Part shown: one piece after another, positions 15,456 to 24,569 of the stretch | How positions within the stretch are numbered: position 1 is the first letter of the stretch | How the letters are laid out: each line of letters begins with the position of its first letter | Assembly: GCF_037974265.1 (NCBI RefSeq) | Contig: NZ_CP150233.1 | Location: forward strand, 1,674,001 to 1,738,000 | Origin: Paenibacillus sp. FSL R5-0623 | GTDB taxonomy: Bacteria; Bacillota; Bacilli; Paenibacillales; Paenibacillaceae | Length of the DNA stretch: 64,000 nt | Direction of reading: 5' to 3' | Made by a program: the position numbers and the translations under genes | The notes under the pieces: generated by a model | Database searches by the model: none | The model's input: the letters and a program-made list of their open reading frames with translations, nothing else | Told to the model about the DNA's origin: nothing

Positions 15456-15911
15456 TTGAAGAATCAAAAGCGTTCAATGATTTTACTATTTCTTTTAATA
15501 ATAGTGGCCCTAAGTGGTTGCATTTCATACAGTGTGAAGGCGGATAAAATTGTTGAGGATGGGTTGATAATAAATTCAATTTCATTTGGACTGGGGGAGA
15601 GCGAAGAAGATGCAGGTATTACAGTCGTAACATACAATTTAAATCTACGGAATAGAACCAATAAATCAATAATCCTAAAAACAGTTGAACCGATTATAAG
15701 TAAGGATATTCAGGAGCGATTAATTGATAGAGACATTAAATTGGACATAAATGAGAAAATTGATGGTGATACTTCGGAAGCACTGACAGGTACTTTTAAA
15801 TTAGATACTAAAGGGCTTGATAAAGAAGGAATAATCAAGTTAAACATTAATGTTAAAGAATTTAATATAGCAATGGAACAAGTCGTAGGAATGAATGAAG
15901 TAAATAACTAA
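15456..15911 (+). CDS. Hypothetical lipoprotein
   Basis: A 151-residue lipoprotein: basic start, hydrophobic LLFLLIIVALSGC with lipobox LSGC (Cys22), then a beta-rich domain (DAGITVVTYNLNLRNRTNKS). This is a pattern of Ig-like or NEAT-sized surface domains, but no family is recognised. TTG 15456 is 9-10 bases after AAAGGAG. It is translated with the membrane protein upstream. No cassette site separates it from the next gene. Confidence 0.7.
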   Translation: MKNQKRSMILLFLLIIVALSGCISYSVKADKIVEDGLIINSISFGLGESEEDAGITVVTYNLNLRNRTNKSIILKTVEPIISKDIQERLIDRDIKLDINEKIDGDTSEALTGTFKLDTKGLDKEGIIKLNINVKEFNIAMEQVVGMNEVNN

Positions 15912-15958
15912 TATGAAAAAAGTCCAAAAAAACATATCTAACAAAGAGGTGTATCTTT

Positions 15959-16417
15959 ATGGAAAGAAAAAAAGATGAGAACAATCAGATGGGTGTAATT
16001 CCAGAGCGCCATAGCCCTGTACGACATATTCTTAATGAAGCAAATGGAATACTGAACAATCAATTTATAGACAGTTTTAAAAAAGCTCTGGATACTCCAG
16101 ATGCATATGTAATTATGGAAGGTGATTATGGAGGACAAATCTATTTGTCTTGCCCTATGAAACTAGTCAATTGCAGTGAGGGGACATTACATACTCTATT
16201 AAAAGATTTAGATACCATTGCATGGGACTGTAATGAGGGAGAAGGCCAAGGACTATATTACGAAAAACTCTTTCCTGGTGATGGGATTAGTGGAGGTATG
16301 GGGGGAGGCGATGTTGAGGAAGGACTATGGATTCATGAAGAATTTATAGATTTACAATTATATGATGAAATTCATGAAGTCATATCAGGCAATAAAGAAA
16401 GAATAACAAAACAATAA
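15959..16417 (+). CDS. Hypothetical acidic protein
   Basis: A 152-residue cytosolic protein. It has the central block MEGDYGGQIYLSCPMKLVNC and a glycine-rich segment (GDGISGGMGGGDVEEGLW). It is acidic and has no membrane segment. The size and composition fit immunity-type proteins from cassette or toxin loci, but I recognise no family. AAAGAGGTG lies 8-9 bases before ATG 15959. Confidence 0.65.
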   Translation: MERKKDENNQMGVIPERHSPVRHILNEANGILNNQFIDSFKKALDTPDAYVIMEGDYGGQIYLSCPMKLVNCSEGTLHTLLKDLDTIAWDCNEGEGQGLYYEKLFPGDGISGGMGGGDVEEGLWIHEEFIDLQLYDEIHEVISGNKERITKQ

Positions 16418-16433
16418 AATGAATGATCATAAG

Positions 16434-16474
16434 GCCCATCAACATCGGATAACAAAGTGTTCATGTGGATGGGC
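16434..16474 (+). repeat. Hairpin with a possible truncated cassette-site arm
   Basis: GCCCATC/GATGGGC form a perfect 7-bp stem extended by ACAT/ATGT. The loop begins ATAACAAAGTGTTCATG, which resembles the left arm ATAACAAATTTTCACG of the 25.4-kb site. No right arm is present, so this could be a truncated site or simply a terminator-like hairpin. Confidence 0.35.
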
Positions 16475-16524
16475 AAACTGTTGAAGTACTGCATACAGAG
16501 AAAAAGGAAGATGTGAGGTGAGTT

Positions 16525-16899
16525 ATGGGCGTAAGAAAAAAATATAAACGTAAAATCGTTCGCTCCAATCGATTATTTTATTGGTATGTTGAACCGGATA
16601 TTGACGATGAAGGAATAATCAAATTACATATCGTTTCTGAGGATAAGAAGTTAATCGTTACTTATGAAGTTGGACAACACAGTATTAAGAACAAGACCCC
16701 ATATATAGTCATCATCGGAGAAGAATTCGAAGGCTGGACAACAGAATATATAGGATACAGAAGAGTACTCACACCGAAATGGAGCGATGAGATCATCACG
16801 CCAAAGTTGATAGGTGAAATCATTGATTGGTGCCTCTTGAAAGACAAAGAGATAAACATCGTGAATTGGAAAGGTGAAATTCTCCGACCTATCTCCTGA
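16525..16899 (+). CDS. Hypothetical basic protein
   Basis: A 124-residue cytosolic protein. It starts with a very basic MGVRKKYKRKIVRSNRLFYW and continues with beta-strand-like segments (IKLHIVSEDKKLIVTYEVG; YIVIIGEEFEGW). No named family is recognised. GAGGTGAG lies about 6 bases before ATG 16525. It is an orphan within the AT-rich array. Confidence 0.65.
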   Translation: MGVRKKYKRKIVRSNRLFYWYVEPDIDDEGIIKLHIVSEDKKLIVTYEVGQHSIKNKTPYIVIIGEEFEGWTTEYIGYRRVLTPKWSDEIITPKLIGEIIDWCLLKDKEINIVNWKGEILRPIS

Positions 16900-17011
16900 A
16901 AAGAGTGTAATTGCATTTGAGAATAATTTAGAGTCATGTGGACTTTTTTGAAAACGCATACGTGAAAACAAGAGAATGTAATTAACATTTAATATAAAAG
17001 GAGAGAAGCTA

Positions 17012-18817
17012 ATGCAGATGAATCGTGGACATCACACGGTAAACAAAGTAATGGTTTCTGTTCTTTCATACATATTTATCATTATGGCAATAGCAGTACC
17101 TGCCCACGCTGATGAGAAACAGGTTGAGACTACACCATCCAGGATTCCTTTATCCAATTTAGAGGAGACGATTGATGCTTATGTAGCCTCGTATGAGAAG
17201 TACACCGCTGCCGTTTCGGTTGTGGCTATCAAAGATGGTGAAACCATTGTGAATAAGGCATATGGTTACGCAGATATTGAGAAGCAGCGAAAGGCGGATA
17301 CCTCTACTGTTTTTGAATGGGCTTCCATCTCGAAACTGTTGGTCTATACGAGTGTGATGCAGCTTGTCGAACAGGGAAAGCTTGATTTGGAGACGGATAT
17401 CCAAGAATATCTGCCAGAGGGATTTTTCAAAAAGCTGAAATACGATGATCCAATTACCCTATTGAACCTGATGCATCACAATGCGGGTTGGGAAGATCAA
17501 ACAGCGGCCGAGGTGTTTTATTACTCTGAGGATGAAACGTTAGAATTAGGAGAAACGCTGCGTAAAAATGAGCCGAAACAGATCTATAAACCGAATAGCA
17601 TAGTGGGTTATTCGAACTATGGCGTTGGTCTAGCCGGTTACATCGTGGAAGAGATAAGTGGACAACCTTTTTATGAATATGTTAATCAACATATTTTCGA
17701 ACCGCTTCATATGAACGACACCTCAATTCATCCAACGGGGCAAGATCATCCAGACCTAGTACAAAGAAGGAATGAGATTGAAGGGTATACAAAAGATTTG
17801 AAACTGATCCCTGAGAACAGAGTATACGTTACGTTTTATCCTACAGGGGCAGCGATTGGGACAGCAGAAGATTTAGGCAAATTCCTTGCAGCGTTGATGC
17901 CTGTAGATGATAGCAATGTATTATTTAAGAACAGGGATACGTTGAACGAAATGTTGTCAACAAGTCTATATTATGAAGGCACTTCTACTCCGCGATTTGC
18001 GCATGGGTTCGTTGAGATGGAATACTGGGTGCCTACTCTGATGCACGAGGGCAATTTGAAAGCATTCTCCAGCAAAGTTGTCTTTGATCCCGAATCTAAA
18101 TTTGGGATGGTAGTCATGACAAACCAGTCTTTTGAGGAAATTTATTATTATGGGCTTATTAAAGAAATTTTCGGTGACAACGTCAATTCTAATAGAGTTA
18201 CTTCAGATGGGGGAGGATATTTTCAATCCGCACGACGGGCAGCATCTAGATTTACTAATTTATTTACAGCCCTTGATATAAAGAAATTCACAAAAGCTGA
18301 GTTGAGTAGTTCTTATAACGTTGTCGAGCATAATGGTGTTGTTGAGAAAATTTCCTTTACTCCTTACATTGATTACTTGCCTATATCGAATGTAAAGGTA
18401 AACTTGATAAAGATATCTTTTATTCCTGCTGTGCTTGCCGCCATTTTCACTATAATTGCTTTGATCGGCTATGTAATCCGGCAGCTTCTTAACAAACTAA
18501 ATAAACGAAGAAAATCTACCACCAATTTTAATAAATACCATCTTGCAATTAACTTTGCAGGTGTGGCACTCCTTCTTAATCTTTTCATCTTACAAACGAA
18601 GTTGAGGTTTCCAAATTATCCTGGTTATTCTTCGATACGCATCAATTTAATGTTTAACCTACTATATGTGGTTCTAGCAGTGGCGTTTCTTGGCTTGCTT
18701 ATCTACAAATTGCGGAAGAGCAGTTACAGCAAAAAGCAAAAGGTGATGTACATCATGTCTGGCATCTCGGCGTTCATCTTGGCTGCTTTTGTTGTGGGAT
18801 GGAATTTGTATGTTTAG
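17012..18817 (+). CDS. Membrane-anchored serine hydrolase (beta-lactamase / PBP-like)
   Basis: A 601-residue protein. A signal-type helix (residues 13-33) is followed by a class C beta-lactamase-like domain outside the membrane: Ser105-I-S-Lys108, Tyr200-Ser-Asn202 and a late HEG motif form the active site. From about residue 445 four hydrophobic helices anchor it (IPAVLAAIFTIIALIGYVIR and three more). Members of this family hydrolyse D-amino-acid esters or amides, peptidoglycan peptides or other esters; true beta-lactamase activity is not implied. AAAGGAGAG precedes the ATG. The C-terminal membrane part is duplicated as a remnant at 21077-21568. Confidence 0.88.
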   Translation: MQMNRGHHTVNKVMVSVLSYIFIIMAIAVPAHADEKQVETTPSRIPLSNLEETIDAYVASYEKYTAAVSVVAIKDGETIVNKAYGYADIEKQRKADTSTVFEWASISKLLVYTSVMQLVEQGKLDLETDIQEYLPEGFFKKLKYDDPITLLNLMHHNAGWEDQTAAEVFYYSEDETLELGETLRKNEPKQIYKPNSIVGYSNYGVGLAGYIVEEISGQPFYEYVNQHIFEPLHMNDTSIHPTGQDHPDLVQRRNEIEGYTKDLKLIPENRVYVTFYPTGAAIGTAEDLGKFLAALMPVDDSNVLFKNRDTLNEMLSTSLYYEGTSTPRFAHGFVEMEYWVPTLMHEGNLKAFSSKVVFDPESKFGMVVMTNQSFEEIYYYGLIKEIFGDNVNSNRVTSDGGGYFQSARRAASRFTNLFTALDIKKFTKAELSSSYNVVEHNGVVEKISFTPYIDYLPISNVKVNLIKISFIPAVLAAIFTIIALIGYVIRQLLNKLNKRRKSTTNFNKYHLAINFAGVALLLNLFILQTKLRFPNYPGYSSIRINLMFNLLYVVLAVAFLGLLIYKLRKSSYSKKQKVMYIMSGISAFILAAFVVGWNLYV

Positions 18818-19229
18818 AGTGTTGTAGGTACGTCTTTAAACTCAAACCTATTTATGAGCCATCATCGGTCGTCCATTGTTTCAATGACTTTAGTCGGTTG
18901 CTCTTTCAGTTTTCTAACATATTTTATTTTTTAGAAGCATTTAAACAGGGGTTATAAACGTTATAGACTTTTTTGATCGCATTTTGTGGTGAAATCGATC
19001 TTACCGAAAGAGATTCCTTCTTGATTTTTAGATACCATATTTCGGTAAGTAAACAGGCGTGGTATAAAATGGTAGTATTCTTGAGGGAAAGGTAGTATTA
19101 ATTAAGTATTTCCTGTTATTTCACTATACAAGAAAGATTTAGGCGGTTTATTAACTTTGCATACTTTTCTATATTATAATACACTTGGAAATATCATGAA
19201 AATATTATACATCTTACGGAGGTTATTCC
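18818..19229 (+). other. Intergenic region, no gene
   Basis: AT-rich, no convincing frame on either strand. It holds a likely promoter for the next gene (TATAAT-like ATTATAATAC at about 19174-19183) and, at about 18950-18966, GGGGTTATAAACGTTATAG, which faintly recalls the end of a cassette site. Confidence 0.4.
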
Positions 19230-20189
19230 ATGAAAAAAAAATTAAGTAAATTGTTGGCACTATCTTTAAGTAGCTTATTACTGTTTTCAGCTAGCGGTGT
19301 TGTTTCAGCGTCAGACATTAATGCTTCAGTTGATGTTGGTAATTCTGTTCTTCTTCAATCTGGGTGGACACAAAGCGAAATTGATGACCTTTTAACGCCA
19401 GAAGAAGTAGCAAAATATGCAAATGGTACTTTAGTTGATACTACAACTCATTATGTGAAGCAAATTGTATCAAGTAATACTGAAAATAATTACTCAATGT
19501 CGATTACAGACTCTACAAATCTGCCAACTCTAATTGCAGAAACTGGAGAACTTGTCTCTATGAGCAAAGAGGATTTTTACAGAGAGATTGCAGAATCTAA
19601 TGAGGCTGAAGAAGATTCAGAAAATTCAGTTACACCACAAGCAACCTCTAAAAACCAATCCTATACTACAAGTGATGGATACATGAAATATACTATGGAG
19701 ACTTATAAAGTAGGTACAAATAAATATCAGTTAAATTTAAGATTTGAATGGGTAAAAAATCCTTCACAAAGAGGTATTGATATCATGGCACTTGCTCATG
19801 GTCCACAACTAGTTCAGTCTGGGACGCAGAGTAATGTTACTTTCACTGCAAAGCATGATGCAATAATAAACGGAAAATCATACCCTGAAGTCCCAATTGC
19901 TAGAGACTCAATAGTTGTAGATTCGGGTGGGACAGCAGTTACATTTAAACTCCCAACTACATCTCTTAATTACTTAGTAAATAATATTAGAGGCTACATG
20001 AGTTATGGAGCACAAAAAGGGAACACTAATGATATAGCAGTTGGGATTCATGGATATTATAAGCATAAAGTCAGTTCACTTAATGTAGCTCCTTCAATAA
20101 CAATTCCTGGTGGTCCTTCTTTAAGGATATCTTCTGAAAGTACTTATGAAACAGAAAAACCAACACCGTATTTCTCATTCGATCTTTAA
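19230..20189 (+). CDS. Hypothetical secreted protein
   Basis: A 319-residue exported protein. It has a classic signal peptide (KLLALSLSSLLLFSASGVVSA, cleavage after VSA near residue 28). The mature part has an N-terminal region rich in Ser/Asn/Thr, a Glu-rich stretch (EIAESNEAEEDSENS) and a C-terminal beta-rich domain (GYMKYTMETYKVGTNKYQLN onward). I do not recognise the family. ACGGAGG lies 8 bases before the ATG, and a terminator-like hairpin follows. It is monocistronic and probably released or cell-wall-associated. Confidence 0.75.
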   Translation: MKKKLSKLLALSLSSLLLFSASGVVSASDINASVDVGNSVLLQSGWTQSEIDDLLTPEEVAKYANGTLVDTTTHYVKQIVSSNTENNYSMSITDSTNLPTLIAETGELVSMSKEDFYREIAESNEAEEDSENSVTPQATSKNQSYTTSDGYMKYTMETYKVGTNKYQLNLRFEWVKNPSQRGIDIMALAHGPQLVQSGTQSNVTFTAKHDAIINGKSYPEVPIARDSIVVDSGGTAVTFKLPTTSLNYLVNNIRGYMSYGAQKGNTNDIAVGIHGYYKHKVSSLNVAPSITIPGGPSLRISSESTYETEKPTPYFSFDL

Positions 20190-20198
20190 TATGTTATT

Positions 20199-20228
20199 AT
20201 GAGGCCATAAATTATTTTATGGTCTCAT
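20199..20228 (+). terminator. Intrinsic terminator
   Basis: ATGAGGCCATAAA pairs with TTTATGGTCTCAT (one G-U wobble), loop 4 nt, T-rich tail CTTTAATT. It follows the secreted-protein gene by 9 bases. Confidence 0.75.
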
Positions 20229-20261
20229 CTTTAATTATATAAGATGTAAGGAGTAAGAATT

Positions 20262-20741
20262 GTGAATAAAAAAGAAAAGAAGTATATTATTGCTATTATT
20301 ATACTTGTTGCAGTTGTATTGGGTGCTATTTGGTATTTTAAAGTGGGTTATTTATTGAGAAAACCAGAGATTCCCGAAGCCAATATTGAAATTCAAACAA
20401 AAATGGTTGATGGGGGTACGATTAATTTACGAAACGCTGAGTACACCGAAGGACAAATAAAGGTCGGATATGAAGTGAGAGGATTCAGTTTGGAAGAGTA
20501 TAATATTTCTTGTAAGCTTTATAATGACGGAAATTTAATTACAACTTCTGAACCAACAGGTGGAGGTATGATAGAACTAGACGAAAAACATTTTTACTTA
20601 ATTGGTAGTGAGAATATAAATCAGATCAATCTGCCTGAATCTATAAATCTAACTGTGGAGATTGCAGTTATACCAAATGATTATAGACAAAAACCTATAA
20701 CAGCATCATTTAATGTGAGCCTTGATAAACAAGTGCAATAG
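20262..20741 (+). CDS. Hypothetical single-pass membrane protein
   Basis: A 159-residue protein with a short basic N-terminus, one membrane helix (YIIAIIILVAVVLGAIWYF) and an external beta-rich domain of about 120 residues (AEYTEGQIKVGYEVRGFSLE). GTG 20262 is 8-9 bases after AAGGAG. No family is recognised. The domain size suggests an Ig-like surface module. It lies behind a terminator, so it may need its own promoter. Confidence 0.65.
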   Translation: MNKKEKKYIIAIIILVAVVLGAIWYFKVGYLLRKPEIPEANIEIQTKMVDGGTINLRNAEYTEGQIKVGYEVRGFSLEEYNISCKLYNDGNLITTSEPTGGGMIELDEKHFYLIGSENINQINLPESINLTVEIAVIPNDYRQKPITASFNVSLDKQVQ

Positions 20742-20773
20742 ATTGGAAAGAGGAGATGAGACGTTGAGTTTTA

Positions 20774-20956
20774 TCAATCGTTGAGTAGTACGCTCGTTTC
20801 GCCAATTGAATCAGCAATGACTTTTAAGGGGACTGTTGTTCGTACTGCTCCATCTCCATTATTTCCATAAATATTCCTGAATATCATCATTCTTGAGTAA
20901 ATCATTTTAGAAATGAAGTGATACTCATCTTCTCCTTTTATATCAAATTTCCTCAG
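20774..20956 (-). pseudogene. C-terminal remnant of an unknown gene on the minus strand
   Basis: The minus strand reads LRKFDIKGEDEYHFISKMIY then SRMMIFRNIYGNNGDGAV and ends SIGETSVLLND-stop. It has no start; an in-frame TAG sits directly upstream and protein-like text (NEPQNVAQWFY) continues beyond it. I do not recognise the protein. It is one of few minus-strand traces in this region. The rest of 20957-21076 shows nothing. Confidence 0.45.
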
Positions 20957-21076
20957 CTAGTAGAACCATTGGGCCACGTTCTGCGGCTCGTTTCAATTAG
21001 CGCCTAAAGATCAGAATACCTGCAACGATCCTGCTTATTTCTTACCATACACACATACACAAAAGATGAGTAAATA

Positions 21077-21568
21077 GTTTTTATAATGTTGCCGAGAAAA
21101 TTTCTGTTACCCCTTATATTGATTTCTTGCCTGTATTAAATTTAAAAGTGAATTTAATTAAGATATCTGTTATTTCTGTTGTGCTAGCTATCGTTTTCAG
21201 TTTATGTGATTTGATTGGCTATTTAATCCGGATGCTTATTAACAAACTAAATAAACGAGGAAATCTTACGACCAATTTTTAATAAATATCATCTTGCAAT
21301 CAATTTTGCAGGTGTGGTACTCCTTTTTAATCTTTTCATCATACAGACGAAGATTAGCTTTCCAAATTATCCTGGTTATTCTTCGTTACGGATCAATTTA
21401 ATGTTTAACCTACTATATGTTGTTCTAGCAGTGACGTTTCTCGGCTTGCTTATCTACAAACTGCGGAAAAGCAGTTACAGCAAAAAGCAAAAGGTGATGT
21501 ACATCATGTCTGGCATCTCAGCGTTCATCTTGGCTGCTTTTATTGTGGGATGGAATTTGTATGTTTAG
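21077..21568 (+). pseudogene. Duplicated 3' end of the serine hydrolase gene
   Basis: The sequence is closely similar to 18313-18817: it encodes the last membrane helices (NLFIIQTKISFPNYPGYSSL onward) up to the identical ending FIVGWNLYV-stop. A frameshift near 21270-21285 and loss of the catalytic domain make it non-functional. An 84-codon open frame (21314-21568) survives. It records a tandem copy whose 5' part was deleted. Confidence 0.85.
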
Positions 21569-21670
21569 AAGATTAAACGCTGAATATAGATATTCAAAGC
21601 ATTGCAATGGCTCGCGGATGACTTCTATACATCATTGATATTATAAGTGGAGAAAATTATAAAGAGTAAA

Positions 21671-21703
21671 GGCAGCAGTTCCTTATGTGGAACTGCTGTC
21701 TTT
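21671..21703 (+). terminator. Strong intrinsic terminator
   Basis: GGCAGCAGTTCC pairs with GGAACTGCTGTC (one G-U wobble), 6-nt loop, T-rich tail. It lies between the plus-strand remnant and the minus-strand membrane gene. Confidence 0.75.
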
Positions 21704-21763
21704 GTGTTAGTATGCCCTTTGGTAACTTGTGCCTTGGCATATTGAAGGGGGATCAAGATGATC

Positions 21764-22144
21764 CTATTTTTTAACTCTCAAAATAAATATCTTAATGGAA
21801 CTGTAAATGACCACTAGAATATTCAATAATATTAGACCTATATATCCATCCGTTAATTTTGTTCTTTCAATCCACTTATTCACTAACTCTCCAGAGAGAG
21901 CTTGTTTTCCTAAATATTTATCTATATCATTCGGATGGATTTCATCCCTATATATAAGTGGAAACTCCATGCTGTTGGATGAAGCAGCTAGCGGCGGATA
22001 GAACTCTACCCATTTCTGACCTGCCCATCGATCATACTTATAATGAAAGTCTGCGCTGGATTCGAGACTATCCCATCTGAGAAAACCCAATATGATTAGA
22101 ATACAAAGTGTGATGACGCTAATTATTAGCTTCTTGTTAATCAA
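21764..22144 (-). CDS. Hypothetical two-helix membrane protein
   Basis: A 126-residue protein with a membrane helix at each end (LIISVITLCILIILGFL and IGLILLNILVVIYSSIKIFI) and an external loop of about 70 residues rich in Trp and Tyr. No family is recognised. It is transcribed opposite to the cassettes and lies directly upstream of the recombinase gene, so it may mark the border between the two arrays. Confidence 0.65.
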   Translation of the reverse strand: MINKKLIISVITLCILIILGFLRWDSLESSADFHYKYDRWAGQKWVEFYPPLAASSNSMEFPLIYRDEIHPNDIDKYLGKQALSGELVNKWIERTKLTDGYIGLILLNILVVIYSSIKIFILRVKK

Positions 22145-22261
22145 ATAAACACCATCCTTATGTTTGTACTAGTAACAATACTGTTGCATGAAAATAGCTG
22201 TATCATCCATTTAATTCTAGCAGTATTTTCCGTTATCTGTATGTAAATTATTCCGTATGAA

Positions 22262-23103
22262 ATGGTAGTAAATAAACAACCAATCGATCAAAGAACCGTT
22301 GCAGAAGACATAAAAGTTAAGAGGATGCAGCCGCAAAACGATTAAAGCGTATTGTAATCAGGTCGAACGTTTTCTGAGCAGCTTTCCACTTAAAAGTACG
22401 GATGTGACTACATCAAATGTTCAGCCGTATTGTTTAGGTTTGCTTGAGCGAAGGATCTCCCATTCGAGCGTGAATCAGATGATTAGCGCGCTCCGCTTTT
22501 ATTGTAAACATGAGCTCCTTCATCCTACAGATATCCAATATATTCGTCCCAAGAAGCAGACCGAGCTTCCACAAGTGTTGTCCGAAAAGGAAGTTGTTCA
22601 ATTACTCAAATCCGTAACCAACCCTAAACATAAGGCCATATTGTTTCTGACCTATTCTTCCGGGCTTCGTGTAAGTGAAGGTGTGCGTCTGCGTTGCAGT
22701 GATCTGGATGTTGAAAGGAAAACACTCCTCGTGAGACAGGGGAAGGGGCAAAAGGATCGGAGGACGCTTCTTTCAAATCTCGCTTGGGATTTCGTGCAGA
22801 AGTACATAGCTGAAAATAGACCCAATCGTTGGCTGTTTCCGGGGCAATCTATCTTACTGAGCGGAGCGTGCAGAAGGCGTTTGAAGAAGCAAGACGACGT
22901 GCAGGTATTGTGAAAAAGTAAGTATTCATGCGCTGAGACACTCCTTCGCCACTCATTTTCTGGAAAACGGGACAGACCTGCGCTACATTCAGGAGTTACT
23001 TGGTCATACGAGTGCACGTACAACTCAGCGATATACGCATGTTAGTACGAAAAATATCCAGCGTATTCAAAGCCCGCTGGATCGGATGGATTTGGGAGAT
23101 TGA
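22262..23103 (+). pseudogene. XerC-like tyrosine recombinase of the cassette array (three single-base frameshifts)
   Basis: Three one-base corrections restore a protein of about 280 residues: one A fewer near 22311, one base more near 22850 and one A more near 22913. It then has an N-terminal SAM-like core-binding domain (LRGCSRKTIKAYCNQVERFL) and the catalytic residues of tyrosine recombinases: Arg in SSGLRVSEG, Lys in [33 protein letters not shown] with the nucleophile Tyr. The segment before HALRH is short, so the extra domain of integron IntI proteins is absent. An uninterrupted frame covers 22404-22913 only. It faces the cassettes, with the 32-nt block 48 bases after its stop. Because every lesion is in a short homopolymer, it may be intact in the organism. 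Confidence 0.85.
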
Positions 23104-23150
23104 GTACTAGGCTACCCTTCCCTTTTTTTACTCGAATTTTTCTTCGCAAA

Positions 23151-23182
23151 TGTAACAATATGGGTTATCATATACGTAGTTC
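23151..23182 (+). repeat. 32-nt block after the recombinase (attI-like candidate), copy 2
   Basis: Identical to 9512-9543. It ends TATACGTAGTTC; the next bases differ between the arrays. If it is the primary attachment site, exchange would occur at the GTT of GTAGTTC. Confidence 0.65.
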
Positions 23183-23184
23183 GG

Positions 23185-23224
23185 ATAATGGACGTATTCA
23201 CGAAGTACATAAATTAGATGTTAT
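23185..23224 (+). repeat. Cassette site with inner deletion (array 2, position 0)
   Basis: The left arm ATAATGGACGTATTCACG and the right end GTTATAGGAAATG follow the site consensus, but the inner hairpins and most of the right arm are missing. It lies directly behind the 32-nt block, as if a first cassette had been lost. Confidence 0.5.
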
Positions 23225-23256
23225 AGGAAATGGCTTTGAGAGGATGAAGTTAAAGA

Positions 23257-23715
23257 ATGAAAAAAAAAATTGCTAGACTATTAGGTGATTTTTTAACGAG
23301 TTTCATGAAGATAATGATACATTTACCGGGGTTCCAAGTAACAATAACAAACGAAGTGTATGAATCCATAATGAGAGATTTATATGGATCAAGAGTCGAT
23401 ATAGAAAAAAAGATTGGAAAAGCATACGAATCATTGCATGAAACATCTAAATTACTTTTTGAACTAGAAGATACTTTGAAAGAACGAACTGAAAAATTGA
23501 ATTATCTCAGAAACGAATACGAAAGATATAATAAATTAGCTGAAATTGAACATAGCAAAGCTGCACCCCTTATAAATCATGTAGACACACTATTAGGGAA
23601 AGGAAAGAAAACGGAAAGATGGTTTAACTTCTTTTTAGGTTTAGCTGCTGGTATCATTACTACACTATTAGGAATCATTTTTGGACCATATATTGCGAAT
23701 TTCTTCATTAGATAA
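23257..23715 (+). CDS. Hypothetical membrane-anchored coiled-coil protein (cassette)
   Basis: A 152-residue protein. After a basic amphipathic start (MKKKIARLLGDFLTSFMKIM), the middle is a long charged coiled coil (about residues 45-110, LHETSKLLFELEDTLKERTE). A C-terminal membrane helix (FFLGLAAGIITTLLGIIFGP) anchors it. No family is recognised. Such layouts are common in phage-defence effectors that attack or sense the membrane, but this is only analogy. AGAGGATG and AAGTTAAAG lie upstream of ATG 23257. The gene is alone between two cassette sites. Confidence 0.7.
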   Translation: MKKKIARLLGDFLTSFMKIMIHLPGFQVTITNEVYESIMRDLYGSRVDIEKKIGKAYESLHETSKLLFELEDTLKERTEKLNYLRNEYERYNKLAEIEHSKAAPLINHVDTLLGKGKKTERWFNFFLGLAAGIITTLLGIIFGPYIANFFIR

Positions 23716-23738
23716 CTCGATGAAGTAAGCCACATCCT

Positions 23739-23851
23739 ATAACATAATATTCAAGCTACAGCTCCTTTCGGAGCTTTGGTCTGCCAGATGAATTTCGAAG
23801 AGGAGTATCAGCAGACACCCCCTTCTGGGTTCATAAATACTGGAACGTTAA
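23739..23851 (+). repeat. Complete cassette site (array 2, site 1), 113 bp
   Basis: It begins ATAACATAATATTCAAGC and ends TTCATAAATACTGGAACGTTAA. Inside, AGCTCC-tttc-GGAGCT is a perfect hairpin, followed by GGTCTGC, which pairs with GCAGACACC further on. Orientation is the same as that of the genes. Confidence 0.85.
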
Positions 23852-24021
23852 GCGCAACTTCTGGAAGAGCGTATTTAAGAACGATTCAAAGGCGAGGAAT
23901 TACCAAGATCGACGAAGAGGATTCGAACAAGAAGTGTAATCTACAAAGCAAACAACACTTTACAGGATTTAAGCCTGTTAAACGTTAAAGTGGACTCAAC
24001 GATTTATCTCGGAGGGATTAT

Positions 24022-24360
24022 GTGGAATTCGGAAACGGTGCTAAAGAAAATCGTGAAATAAAGATTTCAAAAGATTCAAAGACATTTTTAGAACTAAGAG
24101 ACATCGTTAACAGATTTGATCCTGTAGATCTAGTTGAAGGCGGTGCTCCTGATGACGAACACGATCGTTTAACTACGGAAATATTAATGTTGCTTTTTCA
24201 AGATTCGATGGATGAGATTCGGGATCTTTTGATCAATTGTCAGATATGGTATGGATATGATCCAAACGATATTAAAGAAGAGTACAGAGAACGATTTAAC
24301 AGCAAGATTGATAGAACGCAAAAAGAGATTTTAAATTGGCATACCAAGAATAAGAACTAA
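24022..24360 (+). CDS. DUF1871-like protein (cassette)
   Basis: A 112-residue acidic cytosolic protein. The core IVNRFDPVDLVEGGAPDDEH followed by a leucine-rich helix resembles DUF1871 (pattern WDPIGLxxxGAPxDEY). The function is unknown; relatives in Bacilli occur singly. GTG 24022 is 4-5 bases after GGAGGG. About 170 bases of leader separate it from the site upstream; no other gene is seen there. It is the only gene between two complete cassette sites. Confidence 0.65.
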   Translation: MEFGNGAKENREIKISKDSKTFLELRDIVNRFDPVDLVEGGAPDDEHDRLTTEILMLLFQDSMDEIRDLLINCQIWYGYDPNDIKEEYRERFNSKIDRTQKEILNWHTKNKN

Positions 24361-24422
24361 GAAAATTAGATTTATGTAAGTAAAGGATCAATGAAGTCAA
24401 CTCAGGAAGACAAAAGCACAGC

Positions 24423-24534
24423 TTAACATAATATTCAAGCAGCGTCTCCTTTGGAGCCTTGGTCTGCGAGGTGGATTTCGAAGAGGGATTTCAGCAGACA
24501 ACTCCTTTGGGGTTCATGAATACAGGAACGTTAT
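24423..24534 (+). repeat. Complete cassette site (array 2, site 2), 112 bp
   Basis: It begins TTAACATAATATTCAAGC and ends TTCATGAATACAGGAACGTTAT. Inner hairpin TCTCC-ttt-GGAG, then TTGGTCTGC paired with GCAGACAAC. It is close to site 1 in sequence throughout. Confidence 0.85.
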
Positions 24535-24569
24535 CAGAAATTACTTGTGAATTAATTGGAGGTTAGTTT

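Noticed and set aside
16434..16474. Counting this hairpin as a cassette site
   Set aside because: Only a left-arm resemblance; no right arm or GTTAT end.
23776..23988. 70-codon frame running through a cassette site
   Set aside because: It begins inside the folded site and shows no ribosome site; its first half is the site itself.
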